Of a DNA stretch of 64,000 nucleotides, positions 50,863 to 61,508 are shown piece by piece. Origin of the DNA: Saprolegnia diclina VS20. Its lineage: Eukaryota > Oomycota > Saprolegniomycetes > Saprolegniales > Saprolegniaceae. The notes beneath the pieces are model-generated. The model saw only the letters and a program-made list of their open reading frames with translations, was not told the DNA's origin and did no database searches. Position 1 is the first letter of the stretch. Every line of letters begins with the position of its first letter. The DNA lies in NCBI RefSeq assembly GCF_000281045.1, contig NW_008246071.1, positions 696,028-760,027 on the forward strand, in the 5' to 3' direction. Made by a program: the position numbers and the translations under genes.

Positions 50863-51520
50863 CGTCCTCACTTGCAGAATGGATCGGCGGAGGATGGTCG
50901 ATCGGGACGCGGCGCCACAGAGCACGTTGCAAGAACGGGGAGCGTGGTGCGGATGAGGTAATCACCCCGTCCTTTCCAGTGATTGGCCATAAGCCCGACC
51001 AATCACGAAGCGGCCAACAGCCAATCCAAGGCGTCGCTTTGATCGAGGTAGGGTACGATGAGCCAATCAAACGTTGGCTGTGGGCTGTCATTGGCCAATC
51101 CAAAAGAACCAATCCCGTCTTCCCGCCGACCTGCCACTGCCAAGTCCATGGCCGAGTGCCGTCAAGGCGGCGCGTGTCGCTCAACTGCGCTTGCACCGCA
51201 GCTTCGTTCACAAGCCATCAGCGAGTGGCCGCCAGCTCCTTGTCCCGCGGATCGCGCTCCTGCCTCCGCCGGCCTGGATCAATATCAACACCAGCGCCTA
51301 CACAACGAAGAATGTCCGACACTTTGATTTAACGCAGATTTGCGTTAGACGACCCACTTCAGCAACAACCAATTTAATGGGCATCAGAGCACACAAGGGC
51401 GCGATAGCAAGGGGCAATAAGATGCATCTTATTGAACGAGCGCAGGTGCATTGCGCATGTCTACAACGTCCGTTTCCGTTTCAATAGCAGGGGCATCGCG
51501 TGCCCAACGCGTCTACTTGT
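50863..51520. other. Intergenic with CCAAT-box cluster
   Basis: This 658-bp space lies upstream of the PDE12-type gene and downstream of the TRM10-type gene. The notable content is the cluster at 50982-51113, listed separately. Open frames here, including one from 51211 on the minus strand, do not join any domain. Confidence 0.5.
50982..51113 (-). promoter_or_regulatory. Cluster of seven CCAAT/ATTGG boxes
   Basis: CCAAT at 50999, 51021, 51063, 51095 and 51109, and ATTGG at 50982 and 51090, all within 132 bp. Two are fused back to back (ATTGGCCAAT at 51090-51099). The cluster lies 120-250 bp upstream of the PDE12-type ATG (50862). CCAAT boxes are the binding site of NF-Y-type complexes. Smaller groups occur near 58774-58856 and 61613-61645, upstream of other genes here. 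Confidence 0.6.
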
Positions 51521-52596
51521 CTACTCGTCTTCGCGGAAGAATCGCTTGGGCAGCGTCGCTTCAAAGGCTCTTTGCCAATCGCCGTGGTTGGCGACTTCCA
51601 TGAGCGTCAAGAGCACTGTGTCGATGTTGAGCACATGCGAGCGAACGTTGCACGTCTCTTGCACGGGCAGGCGCGCCGTCGTAATGTGCTGCACACGAGC
51701 GGCTTTGGTCAAAGTCTCGCTCTACGACGCAAGGTGGCAAGGCAAGCGCACACACGACAACATGTACCTTGCGCACGGTGCGATCCACGATGCCACCGAC
51801 AACGTAGACAGCTGTCGGGTCCAGCTCTGTTAGAACATTGGGCGAGTCGGGTGACAAGAGGACGATCATGTGGCCGGGAAAGAGCTCTTCGATCGGGGCG
51901 GCATGGCGCGTCACCTAGAACGCAGACTCAGCGACCCGAGTACTTCGCGCGCAACCCGACCTTCCATGCGTTGGCGCCGCGCTTTTCACAAAGCGCTGCA
52001 ATGTCGCCTTCGTACGATGCGAGGTGAAGCGAGAGAAGAGATGGGAGCTCGCTCTTCTTCATGGCACCGTACACGCAGGCGACTTGCTTGATGACGCTGT
52101 GACGTTCCTAGTCCATGTCGAAGTCGAGGCCACGGAACTTGAAGCTATCTATACGCGGGGTGTTTGCTCATGGAGAAAGTTCAGGTCGACGACGACGCGG
52201 AGGCCCGTCGCCATGGCGTAGTTGAGCTTGTCCTAGTCGCCATGGACGATACTACGCAAGTTGAAGTGACGGTGAACGCACCTCGAGCTGGGTCTTGGCG
52301 AGCTGCTTTTGCGCAATCTTGGCGTCGTAGCGCATCTGCTTCTCTTCTTGGGTGATGGAATCGTCGCGGGCTTCGTAGGCAATTTGGCGTTCAGCCTGGT
52401 GCTGGCGTTTCTTGTCTTTTCGGCGGGCGTCAATGGCGGCGCGGCGATGGTCGATGCGCTCTTGCCGGCGCTGCTGCTTGGTGCGCTTCTTCTGCGCAGC
52501 AACCTCATCTGAAGCGTCTTGCACCCATGCGACCAGCGTCGCAACGACCAGGGCGGCGCCGACCCACGCCGCCACGGCCCAAGGACTCTGTGTCAT
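51521..52596 (-). CDS. TRMT10: TRM10-type tRNA (guanine-9) methyltransferase with N-terminal hydrophobic segment
   Basis: Five exons, 52596-52282, 52232-52155, 52107-51961, 51914-51768 and 51721-51521, encode 295 residues. The SPOUT-fold TRM10 signatures are clear: VVVDLNF, ERHSVIKQVACVYGAM, LLSPDSPNVLTELDP, YVVGGIVDRTVRK, ARLPVQE, LNIDTVLLTLMEVANHGDW and a basic PKRFF end. The enzyme methylates N1 of purine 9 in tRNA using S-adenosylmethionine. Oddly, residues ~5-28 form a hydrophobic helix (WAVAAWVGAALVVATLVAWV) before the usual Lys/Arg/Gln-rich coiled region, so the protein may be membrane-anchored or organellar. The ATG at 52596 is the first in frame. It is divergent from the membrane-protein gene, with 279 bp between starts. 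Confidence 0.88.
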
Positions 52597-52875
52597 CGCT
52601 AGATTCTGTTGTTGGTCCCGCCGAGATGCCAGCTCGGGAACGAAAACCACGCCATTTTATGCCTTTTTTCAACGTTCTCCGTCAAATTCGGTCTCATTTT
52701 GCATATTTCACGCCTAATATGGCGGCTCAGATCAGCTCAAGATGCCATTGGCTCGTGGAAGCTTCGAAATTCTGTGCTTGAAGTGGGCAAAACCGGCATA
52801 TTTAAATAGAAAAAAGTATCGTTGTACTTGATATTTGTATGCAAGTGATCTCGCGCTTGGGATCCCCGAATTAAA

Positions 52876-54404
52876 ATGGACGCCATGGTCCCAGTCTCTG
52901 TTTGCCGATTTTTGCCTCCGATGGCGGCGATCCCGCGGTCCAACCTCACGGACGCCGGGAGCGAGCGCAGCCCGCTCCTCCGCGCCATGCGCAACTCGTT
53001 CCAGGAAGACTCCTTGTACCAGTCCATGTCGAATCCCAACTATTTATCCACCGAGTCGACGACGACGACGGACGATGCGTACCTTGGCGGGCGCATGCGC
53101 GTCTTCCGCCCGATCGTGTACGCAGAGAAGGCGCTCGGCGTGCTCCTCAACAGCGTCATCATGTACGTATTTTGCTGCATCTTGGGCCTCGGCCTCATCT
53201 GCATCAACGCCGACGGCGTCCTCGGACCTGGCCGCGGCTGGAACTGGTGGCTCGTCTTCATGCCGTTCTGGCTTGGCAATGCGATTCTGCTTATTGCGCA
53301 CTTTCTCTCGATGCGGTCGGCCACGATGCTGCGCCAATGGGCCGAGACCGACTGCATGTCGAACGAGCCATTGCTTCCGCTTTTGCGCAAGATCCTCCTC
53401 GTCTACGCCGTCTCGGTCCCGCTCACGGCCTTTCTCCTCTGGAGCGAGCTCGCGTTCTGCGCCATCATGAGCGACATGACGTACCGATCGACGTCCGTCT
53501 ACTTTGCGTTCACGCCCATTCTCATCATTGAAGCCGCGTACATTGTGCGGTACCTCCTCTGTAAGGCCAAGAGCACGCTCCCGGTACACATGTCCCGGCA
53601 TCTCATAGTCTCATGCCTAATGTCTAGGGCTGCAGCTGGGTCCTCGCGTTTGTGTTTACGCTCATGCTCGCGTTCAATGCCGACCTCATCCACCGCCGCA
53701 ACCCCGAGACGGACGCGCTGCCCGGCGAGCTCCTACCGTGGTTTACGGTCTTTTGCCCGATCTTTGTCTGGGAGTTTCTCATGTTTGGCTCGCTTCTCAT
53801 CGTCCTCTACTCGCAAGCGGCCGGCTACTACAACATGGCGTCGTCGCAACTGACCGCCACGGTGCTCTACACGCTCGCGCTCGCAGCCGGCGCGATTGGC
53901 CACGTCATGCTGCTCGAGCACATGGAGCTCGAGTCGACGTCGCTCGACGTGCCGTCGATCCTCTTGTTCTCGGCGTGGGTTACGGGCAGCCTCGCTTTGT
54001 ACATCATTTCGCGCCAAGAAGTCGCCAAGCTCATGGCGTCGCGCGGCGGCGCCGTACCCGTGCCCCTCACGCGCACCGACCACGGGTGGGTGACCAACCA
54101 TGCCGTCACCGACCAATGGATGCTGCTCGGTGACATTCCGCTCACGTCGGCGGGGCTCGAGCAGCGCGGTACGCGCAAGCGCACCTCGAGCGACATGGAG
54201 AGCGATCTCAACTCGCAAGGATGGCTCTGGGTGCGCCAGGTGCTCGGGTCGCGGCTCTGCTCGTGGTGCTGCTGCCTCGCGTCGCGCCACTCGTTTGACG
54301 CGTCGTCGCCGAGCGAGCACCCGGAAGGCCGTCTCAAGAACGTCAAGCGCAAAAATTCCGGAAGCTACAGCGATCTGCACCTCGACGTTGTCGCTACCAA
54401 GTAG
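52876..54404 (+). CDS. Multi-pass membrane protein, TMEM185 (Fragile-X-F)-like
   Basis: Two exons, 52876-53583 and 53628-54404, with a 44-bp intron, encode 494 residues. A good start context (aaaATGGAC) opens a Ser/Thr-rich cytosolic N-terminus of ~85 residues. About seven to eight membrane segments follow, for example VIMYVFCCILGLGLICI, WLVFMPFWLGNAILLIAHFL, ILLVYAVSVPLTAFLLW, WVLAFVFTLMLAF, FTVFCPIFVWEFLMFGSLL and LYTLALAAGAIGHVML. The NWWLVFMPFW block and the layout recall TMEM185-type proteins. The C-terminal ~120 residues are soluble, Ser-rich and contain a CSWCCC cluster that could be palmitoylated (inference). No transporter motif is seen, so the activity is unknown. Confidence 0.75.
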
Positions 54405-55142
54405 CAATCCCAATATCCGCTTGCTGTTTCTGTCGTTTTGCAGTCGTGGATCTCGACAACCGTTTTAGAAAGTGTGCACACTAAGATCGAAGCGTCGTCT
54501 TATTCTGACGTGAACCGGTCGACGCCGTTGGATCTGTTGGTGGTGGTTGGGTGCAGCCGTATTTGAGACCGGTATATAAAACCAGTCACGACCAGAGCGA
54601 CGGGGAATCAACCACACGTCGTCCACGCCAGCACCGACAGCTGAGAAACAAGCATCTCAACATGGTGTTCTTGGTCGTCACCTTGTCAATGGCCAAGTGA
54701 CCATCGAAAGAGAATGGTATGGGAGGAGGCCGAGTAGCCAACGCGCTGGCGACGGAAGATGCTGGTTCCCACTATCACACAAGAGCACTTTGCCTTGGGA
54801 CAGCAAACTCGGCGGCCAGTTCGATTCGAACTCGTCGCGATCTCACGCCACGGAATGTACGTACGACGCATGTTGTACGGGACCGTACATCCCTTTTCCA
54901 ACACGTTGCCATGCACGCTAAGGCCGTCTACCGCCGTTTCCATCGGCTGTGAATGTACGAGGCGGTCGTCCTCATGCCACGCACGACGCTGTAGCGCGCT
55001 GTCGTGTTTGCAGCAATGTACGTGTACGGCAATGGACGGCAGTTACTTGATTGTTGGACTTTCCAGCGGCCGGTTTCGATGTTTTTTGATTTTCGAGATC
55101 TTCCATGGTTCTTGCGAGCTCGCAACCTGCGTACAATCCAAA
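54405..55142. promoter_or_regulatory. Intergenic region with TATA-like element
   Basis: This 738-bp region holds no recognisable gene. A TATA-like box, GGTATATAAAACC, lies at about 54570-54583. A short frame starts about 80-90 bp downstream (ATG at 54662, 12 codons). An open frame in the same register as the next gene begins at 54759 but shows no conserved features before 55143. It may be 5' untranslated sequence or a missed small exon. Confidence 0.4.
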
Positions 55143-56559
55143 ATGGACGACCAGCGCGACCTCCTCCTCGACGTAGCAATCAACGAGCCGGCCGCACCGC
55201 TGCATATCGCTGTCTCGCGGACGTACGCGGAGAAGTACACCAACGTCGTGAGCAGCCCGACATCGGTCGCCGACGAACTGCCGGGCATCGTCTGCCTCGG
55301 CTGCTACACGCATGGCACCAAGGCGATGCGTGACCTCTGCGTGCGCCAAGCGTTCTTGACGCAAGATTTATTGGCGTACCACCATTTGCACGCGGGCAGC
55401 GACAGCAATGACTTTGCGGTGCAGCTCGTCATGACCAACGTCGTGCCATGGACACACGTCGACGCGTACAAGGCGCTCGTCGAGCAGAGCGTGGTCGAGG
55501 TCGAAGGCGTCTTTGGCGGCCAAGCGCGCACGTACGCCGACGCTGGCGTCGCGGAGCGCAAGGCCGATTTCTTCTGCGGTATCGTCTGCCACTTTCCGTC
55601 ACTGCAAGCATGCATCTCGTGGATGTGCTGCGCCAACAACGCCGAGCTCAAGCTCGGTTGTCCGACGCTAACGCTGCAAAAGGCAACGTTTACGCTAATT
55701 CCGGTCCCAAACGACGTGCCGCACCTCGACTCGTCGGCGTTCGACCCGATCCACGGCAGCGCAAGCCCGACGTCCAGCGACGAAGTGTGCTCGATTTCGT
55801 ACGAAGAGTGCCTCGAGTTTGCACTCCTCGACATGGAAGACTCGGAGACCGAGCCCGAGTCGCACTGCAGCCTCTACAGCTACGCTGGCATCGAGTACCA
55901 CGACAGCGGGGTGCCGGAGACCAACACGGCGGTCGCATTGCCGTCGATTACGATGGCGACGTTTGTCGACGGCCATGGCATCCCGCTCGCGTTCAAGTCG
56001 CTCTACTACCGCAACAACAAGAAGGGCGGGATCCGCAACATGCGGTAGGCCACTACGCGCTTGGTCATCGATACGATTCGCTTCTAGGTGTTTTCCGCAG
56101 TGCAAGCGGGGGGCCCACACGACGACGAGCTTTTGCGGCGACCTCCTTCGGCTCCAAGTCCACTTTAGCACCGAAGCGCGGCCCCGTATATTGGGCTTTG
56201 CCCGCTTTCGGAGTGCGATGGACCACGCACCGCCGCTCCGCGCCGGCATGGACTTGGACGCACGCATGATCACCGACCACCTCCGCTCCAAAGAGTCGCC
56301 GAAGGAGATGTGGATGCAGACCAAACCCGTCGAGTTTGTGTCGCCGACGCACGTCATTTACGAGATCCGTCCGTCCGAGCGCACGCTGTCGTGGCACTAT
56401 GGCTTCCACGGCCCGACGCCGCAGCTGCAGAAGAACCATACGCATTTTCTCGAAATCGGCTTCTTTATCGAGGCAAGCGACGGCCGACTGCGCTGCATTG
56501 GCGCCGCGCAGACGCCGCAGTTCCGCGTCGCGTCGAGCCGCACGTGGGTCAAGGAATAG
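55143..56559 (+). CDS. Unrecognised 457-aa protein
   Basis: Two exons, 55143-56044 and 56088-56559, with a 43-bp intron (phase 2), encode 457 residues. The start ATG (aaaATGGACG) was chosen because the sequence becomes protein-like there (MDDQRDLLLDVAINEP); an upstream in-frame extension exists. There is no signal peptide or membrane helix. The middle (~residues 205-270) is acidic and Ser/Glu/Asp-rich. The C-terminal part has alternating beta-like segments and aromatic clusters (TLSWHYGFHGP, FLEIGFFIEA). I do not recognise the family. Its 3' end is 59 bp from the convergent THOC1 gene. Confidence 0.7.
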
Positions 56560-56618
56560 CGTTTTGTTTGTCATTTTGAGCGTTGAAAAGAGCTTTCTGT
56601 GTGTGTATGTGGAGAATC

Positions 56619-58722
56619 CTATGCGGCGTCCACCGCCGCGTCCTCGCCCATGGCGTCGTCCAGCTTCGTGGTCTCGTCGTCCAGCTTCGTGGTCTCGTCG
56701 TCCGCGACGGGCGACGGCAGCGGCGACGCTTCAATCTCCACTGGCGTCTCTGCCGGCTTGCCCAAGACGCTCTTGACAATGGCCGAGACGCCGTCGACAG
56801 CCTTGTTCAAGTGTACGATCTGCGTCCGCATGCAGCTGCGCATGGTCTTCCAGCAAATCATCTACCACCGGCGTTGGCTTCCACTGCGTCCTGGAGGTCG
56901 TACGCACCTTGTCGTTGTCGGGCCAGTACGCGCGCTCGATGCCATTTTCGGGGTCCCACGCCATCTCAAACTGGTCCGTAAACTCCTTCAGAGGTTTGAC
57001 CGTTGCTACAACGCAAGGTTGAACAGAGTCAGAACGAACCAAGCATCTACCGCGGTTTGCTCCGAGGATACTCTGCAGCAGATCGTCCTCCTTGAAGATC
57101 CCTTCCGCGATCGTCGGTGCACGGCTCACCTTCGGCCGCTTTGGTGGCGGCACGTCGCCGTCGGTCGCATCCGCAGGGTCAGGACGCCGCTCAAACTTGG
57201 GGCACTTTTCAAGCTTCCACGCGACATAGTTGCGCTCGCGCTCGAGCACCTCGGTGAGCATCGCGCTGTACTGCTGGCCGTTGACGTTCTTCTCCAAGAG
57301 GCGAAAGACACGGTCAAAGCAGTCTTCGAGCGACGTCTACATCGCAGATGCAACCCCTGTCTTTGCAGAAAGCACGTACCTTGCTGGCGGCGGCGGGGAC
57401 TTTGGACCGTTCGAGATGACCAAAGAGGATCAGCAGCTACGATCCCTCGTTAGCATCGCGCGACGCAGCACACATCGTCGGACCTGTGTGAGCATGCACT
57501 CGCGGAGGACGGGATCGCGCAGCTGCAAGTGAAAGAGGCGGCTGTTGGTCAAGTACTTGGTCTGGAAAAAGTGATCCTTCTGGTCGTCTTCGGACTGCGA
57601 CTGGAGCTCCCGCGCACGGTCAATGTCGTCGTCCGAGAACGGGTTGGACTCGAACGCCGAGAGCACATCATCGAGCTGTTGAAACTACGGCAAGAGGCGG
57701 CCATGAGATCGAAGTCGCACGGCCATTCGTAGCGTACGAGCGTCGTCCACTCGGCATCGCTGTCGGCCACGATGGTTGGGTTGCTCAGGAAGCGCTGCAT
57801 ATCCCAAAAGACCTTGTACAGCGCATAACTCGTTTTGGTTGCTTCTTCCAACGGCGCCTACAGCACCAAGATTAACTTCTTTGGTCAAATAGCTTCACTA
57901 ACCTGTTCCATGGACGCTTGGAACTCAGCTTCGGTTTGGTACTTGGTGACGTTGCTCGTGTTGAACTAGCCCACGCGTTGTGAGGGTACGACGTAGAAGG
58001 TACAAGGCGAAGTACGCGGCCGAGGAGGTTGACGCCCGAACGCTCCGAGAGCGAGAAGGTGTAGGCGAGGAACATGAGAATGCGCCCACAGAAGACCGTG
58101 TTGTGCGTCTTGGAGAGTCGTCGGAGGAGCGCATTGCACATGCGCAGCAAGCAGAGCGACGCCTTGCTGTTCTTGCCTGCTTGGATAAAGTCGGTCTATT
58201 TGCACGCAACCGCCATGACGACTCTCTGAAGAGGATGCAGCATGGACGTACGGTCGTGAGGCGGCTGCGCCGGCTCTCGAGGAGACCCCAGAGCTGCTCG
58301 CAGACAACAATGGTCTGGCAGTCCATGAGGTCTTCGAGGATCTTGTAGGGCGCGTTGAGCATGAGGTAACCGCGCGTGGCGCCGTCCGTGCAGAGATCGA
58401 GCAGCGCCGGGATCCCGACCGACTCGAGCGTCGCGTCGCGCTTGCGGTGGAGGTCCCACGCCATCTTCTCGGCCACGCGCTGGATTGCCAGTTCGAGGAT
58501 CGTGTGCACCTTCTCTTCGAGCTCGTCCGTGGCGATGTGGTCGTCGGCCGCTTCGCTCGTCACGCGCTTAGCGAGCTCATTGAGGCGCGCGGTCGCATCG
58601 CTCTTGCGGAAGAAGTAGGCGATCTCGCCCTACATGCATCGAGTCATCCAGCCTCATCCATCATGGCCATGGCAGGCGTCTACCTGCGCGAAGGTCGCAA
58701 GCTCGCAGGCCGTCCGTCGCAT
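56619..58722 (-). CDS. THOC1: THO complex subunit 1 (THOC1/HPR1)
   Basis: Ten exons encode 554 residues: 58722-58684, 58629-58252, 58195-58016, 57965-57903, 57857-57738, 57684-57484, 57436-57380, 57336-57051, 57005-56908, 56861-56619. Family blocks are clear: [20 protein letters not shown] with [10 protein letters not shown], then [70 protein letters not shown] and [16 protein letters not shown] couples transcription to mRNA export in the nucleus. The metazoan C-terminal death domain is absent; instead there is a short acidic tail with a tandem DDETTKL repeat (21-bp duplication at about 56658-56703). The first exon is only 13 codons; its ATG is the best candidate start. It shares a 195-bp divergent promoter with SPC25. 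Confidence 0.9.
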
Positions 58723-58917
58723 GTTGTCGCTTCGAAGTTGCAAGAAAGCAGTGGCAAAGAAATGACGCATCGGATTGGCCAAAACCCATTTAATTTCCAT
58801 TCAATAGTGTATTCGATTGGTCCCATCCGATTCTATAGCGAGATTTTTCAACCAATCCTGGCCTCGAACGCTTGCACAAGCCTCCATATACCGCGAGCAT
58901 TTCAAACGCTGGTGACG
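58723..58917. promoter_or_regulatory. Bidirectional promoter between THOC1 and SPC25
   Basis: 195 bp separate the two start codons. It contains ATTGG at 58774 and 58816 and CCAAT at 58852, and a short AT-rich centre (58790-58850). Confidence 0.6.
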
Positions 58918-59725
58918 ATGAACCACCTCGATCTTCCACTCGACCAGCACCTCGAAGGCGTCGACCGCGCGCTGGCGACGTGGACCGAGACCGAGAAGAG
59001 CCGCATCGAGGACGCCCAGCGCGCCTGCGTGAGCGAGGTCGCCAAGGACGAGCAGGAACTGCGCCAGCTGCAAGAGCGCCAAGCATCGCTCCAAGCCAAC
59101 GCCAAGACTGCGGAAGCGAGCCGCGAACAGCAGAAGCGGTCGATCCATGGTCGAGAAAACGAGCTTCGAGGGCTGCAGGCGCAAGTGCTCAAGGTTGAGC
59201 CCGTGCTTGCAGGTCTCAAGTCGCGCGAAGCGCTGCATCGCGGCAACGTGGCTATGGTGAACGAAGGTACGTAGTCCTTGCATCGATCGATCGACGGGGA
59301 ACGCTTGCATAGAGAGTGCGCGCATGACGCAGGCCCATCAAACGGTGGTGGACGAGCTCATGAAGGGCATCCACATGTACCAGAAGCTGGGTCTCGTCAT
59401 TGACCGCAAAGGAGGTCGCTGGCTTCATTCCGTCGTACGTTCCTCATGCAATGTTGGATAGAGAGCAACCTCGGCTTTGTCTTTACGCAAATTGACCCGC
59501 AGAACCCCGCGCGCGAGTTTTCGTTTGCGTTGCGCATGCACGAGCGCCAGGATGTCTTTGCCGGTAGCCGACGCGTCCTTCGTCACACCTCATATCCCCT
59601 GTCTAGTCGAACACTGCGTTCCGGACGTGGCCGACGCCCCCATCCTGCTCGACCAGCTCAACCAAACCGGCAACATGTCGGCCTTTGTCCGGGCCATGCG
59701 GCAGCGCTACAAGAGCTTGGTCTAA
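58918..59725 (+). CDS. SPC25: Kinetochore protein Spc25
   Basis: Four exons, 58918-59266, 59313-59414, 59462-59563 and 59607-59725, encode 223 residues, matching the usual Spc25 length. Residues ~20-135 form a long charged coiled coil (DEQELRQLQERQ, SREQQKRSIHGREN). The C-terminal globular RWD domain shows the family signature: YQKLGLVIDRKG, SNLGFVFTQIDPQNP, REFSFALRMHER, then LNQTGNMSAFVRAMRQRY. Spc25 pairs with Spc24 in the Ndc80 complex, linking spindle microtubules to kinetochores. Frame is kept across all three introns (43-47 bp). Confidence 0.88.
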
Positions 59726-59759
59726 TACATACGTTGCATTGTTTCGATTGCCGAATAAA

Positions 59760-60272
59760 TTAGATGCGTCGTCGCTGGGCTGGCGGCGGCTTTGTCTCGG
59801 GCTCGCGGACGCGCTTACCCGTCGACGGTATGGCTGGCCCAATGGCCGCCTCAACTGGGCGTGGCGCCAGCGTCCGCTCGTAGCGCTGCTGGAGCAGCGC
59901 CCGACGCTCGTCGAGCTTGGTCCGCGTTTCGGTCGGTGTCTCGTCGTCGGGCGCGTAGGCGATCTGGAGGATGCCGCCATAGAAGGGCTCACGCACGCCC
60001 AAATTCTTGGCTCGGCGCGCTTGGTCGGTCGTCGCGTAGCGCAGCCAGACAACGTCGAGGAACTCGGTCGCATCGTCGTGGTCGTCGAGCATCCGGTGCT
60101 CTTCAATGGTCCCGTACTTGCCGAAACGTGCGATGAGCTCGTCGCTCGCGCCAAGCGCTGGGACGTTGCGCAGAATGAGGTACTTGGATTCGTCGCTGAC
60201 GGTGTACGCCCTTGGACGCACCTCCTTCCCGAAGCGCGGGTTGGGCTGCCGGTACCGCGGAATCGCCGCCAT
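59760..60272 (-). CDS. RBM48: RBM48-like RNA-recognition-motif protein
   Basis: A single exon of 170 residues. Residues ~28-112 are an RRM (YLILRNVPALG, then VVWLRYATTDQARRAK). The N-terminus, with PRYRQPNPRF and VYTV-like spacing before the RRM, and the GGILQIAYAPDDETPTET segment after it are typical of RBM48. RBM48 works with ARMC7 in the U12-type (minor) spliceosome in plants and animals. The C-terminus is charged and ends Pro/Arg-rich. Its stop lies 34 bp from the convergent SPC25 stop. Confidence 0.82.
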   Translation of the reverse strand: MAAIPRYRQPNPRFGKEVRPRAYTVSDESKYLILRNVPALGASDELIARFGKYGTIEEHRMLDDHDDATEFLDVVWLRYATTDQARRAKNLGVREPFYGGILQIAYAPDDETPTETRTKLDERRALLQQRYERTLAPRPVEAAIGPAIPSTGKRVREPETKPPPAQRRRI

Positions 60273-60571
60273 GCCAAAATAATAATAATAATATATACGC
60301 TATTTCACTGTTAGCAGGTGAAATAGTGTAAGACGTGAGTGCTCCTTGCTCGCACGGACGGTCTTTGACATCGCGGTGACATTTGCCGCCACCATACACC
60401 AGTCTCTTAATGGCATGTACCGCCAGCGCTGTAGCCCTGCCGTACCCATCTCGGTCCATCCCGTAGGTAGGAAGCTGTCGGCCTCGATGTGATGTAGGGT
60501 TCGGTGTCATGGTGTTTCACGAAGGAAAAGACTAGACACGCGTTTATAATACGTTTAGATAAAAAAGGAGC
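60273..60571. other. Short intergenic region with a hairpin
   Basis: 299 bp between the RBM48 start and the SIP5-like gene end. It contains an (aat)n tract (about 60279-60290) and the inverted repeat listed separately. No gene is seen. Confidence 0.5.
60300..60326. repeat. Perfect 9-bp inverted repeat (CTATTTCAC / GTGAAATAG)
   Basis: Arms at 60300-60308 and 60318-60326 with a 9-base loop, 28 bp upstream of the RBM48 ATG. It could be an operator-like site or a 5'-UTR hairpin; chance occurrence is possible. Confidence 0.5.
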
Positions 60572-61508
60572 TCAGAGAAACGAAGCATGGGCGTCCGACA
60601 ACAGAGTCGACCGCCGATACTGCGGCTCCGGGCGTCGCATCTCGCAATCGAGCATCGATCGCCGGATGGCTTCGAGGATCAAGAGCTCTTCCATGCGCGC
60701 CAGCGAGGCAGCGTCATTTCGACTCGGCGTTGGCGCTCGCCGCACGACGGCCACGTGCTGCCCAAGATCCGACTCGCGGATTTGCGCGGCCACCTCGGCT
60801 TGAAGACGCTGCCGGTCTTCTACCGATGCAAAGTGGACTTCGACCTCGTTCGTTGCCGACGCCTCCGAGCTGCTTATGTCGGTGCAGTCCGAGTCGCCGT
60901 GCTGCCATTTGGCTCCCTATCCGTCATTTGTCGTTCGCTGTGTCGAGACGTCGTCGATTGTACCTGCAATCGACCGGATGCACCAATGGCGAAGTGCGTC
61001 TTGAAGTTGTCGTCGTTGCAAAACGGGCAGCTACGCGTCGAGTGAGCGTCGCCAATCGTTTTGTCATCAGCGGTCGTACCTCACCACCTTGTTGGGCGGC
61101 TTGGTCTGCAGGACGCACTCTACGTGGTCGTGAGCCACCCGGTTTCCATCCTTGCCGAATGTACCCGAGCATATCGCTTGCTTGCAGCATGTGCTTTGGT
61201 TCAACGTGCTCGGGTAGTGCTACGCATCATGAGGCCAAGGCGTCGCGAAAGCAACTGTACGAGGAAGCAAATGGGACACTCGTACGAGCCGGATTGGTGC
61301 GCGTCGCTGCCCGGGTACCGTGGCGCCAGCTTGCGCTCGAGGATCATCTTGCGCACGACCTTGTGGTCCCATGGGCACGACTTGTAGAGGCTAGCCATAG
61401 GCCATCATTGCATCAAGAGCGAAGGAAGCTGCGGCCACGTACCCCGTCGGCCGCGTGTAGCGTTCGAGCTCCTTGCTCTGGCGGGTCTTGCCGGCGCTGT
61501 TGCCCATG
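60572..61508 (-). CDS. SIP5-like RING/zinc-finger protein (probable single-base error at the first splice site)
   Basis: Six exons: 61508-61443, 61390-61261, 61219-61165, 61119-61080, 61030-60964 and 60916-60572, about 234 residues. The N-terminus MGNSAGKTRQ is a likely myristoylation site, as in SIP5-type proteins. The zinc finger reads YECPICFLHYPSTLNQSTCC, KQAICSECVLQTKPP, SCPFC, matching the SIP5/RING pattern. A helical EVAAQIRESD segment and a LEAIRRSMLDCEM tail follow. All junctions keep frame except the first: the canonical donor after the GGGG run at 61442-61445 leaves one base too many. A homopolymer miscall or non-canonical site would explain this. Family members are regulatory E3-like or kinase-associated proteins; the substrate is unknown. 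Confidence 0.72.

Noticed and set aside
50351-51211. 286-codon minus-strand frame overlapping the PDE12-type gene
   Set aside because: Only its first part lies outside the enzyme frame; it has no domain and crosses the CCAAT cluster.
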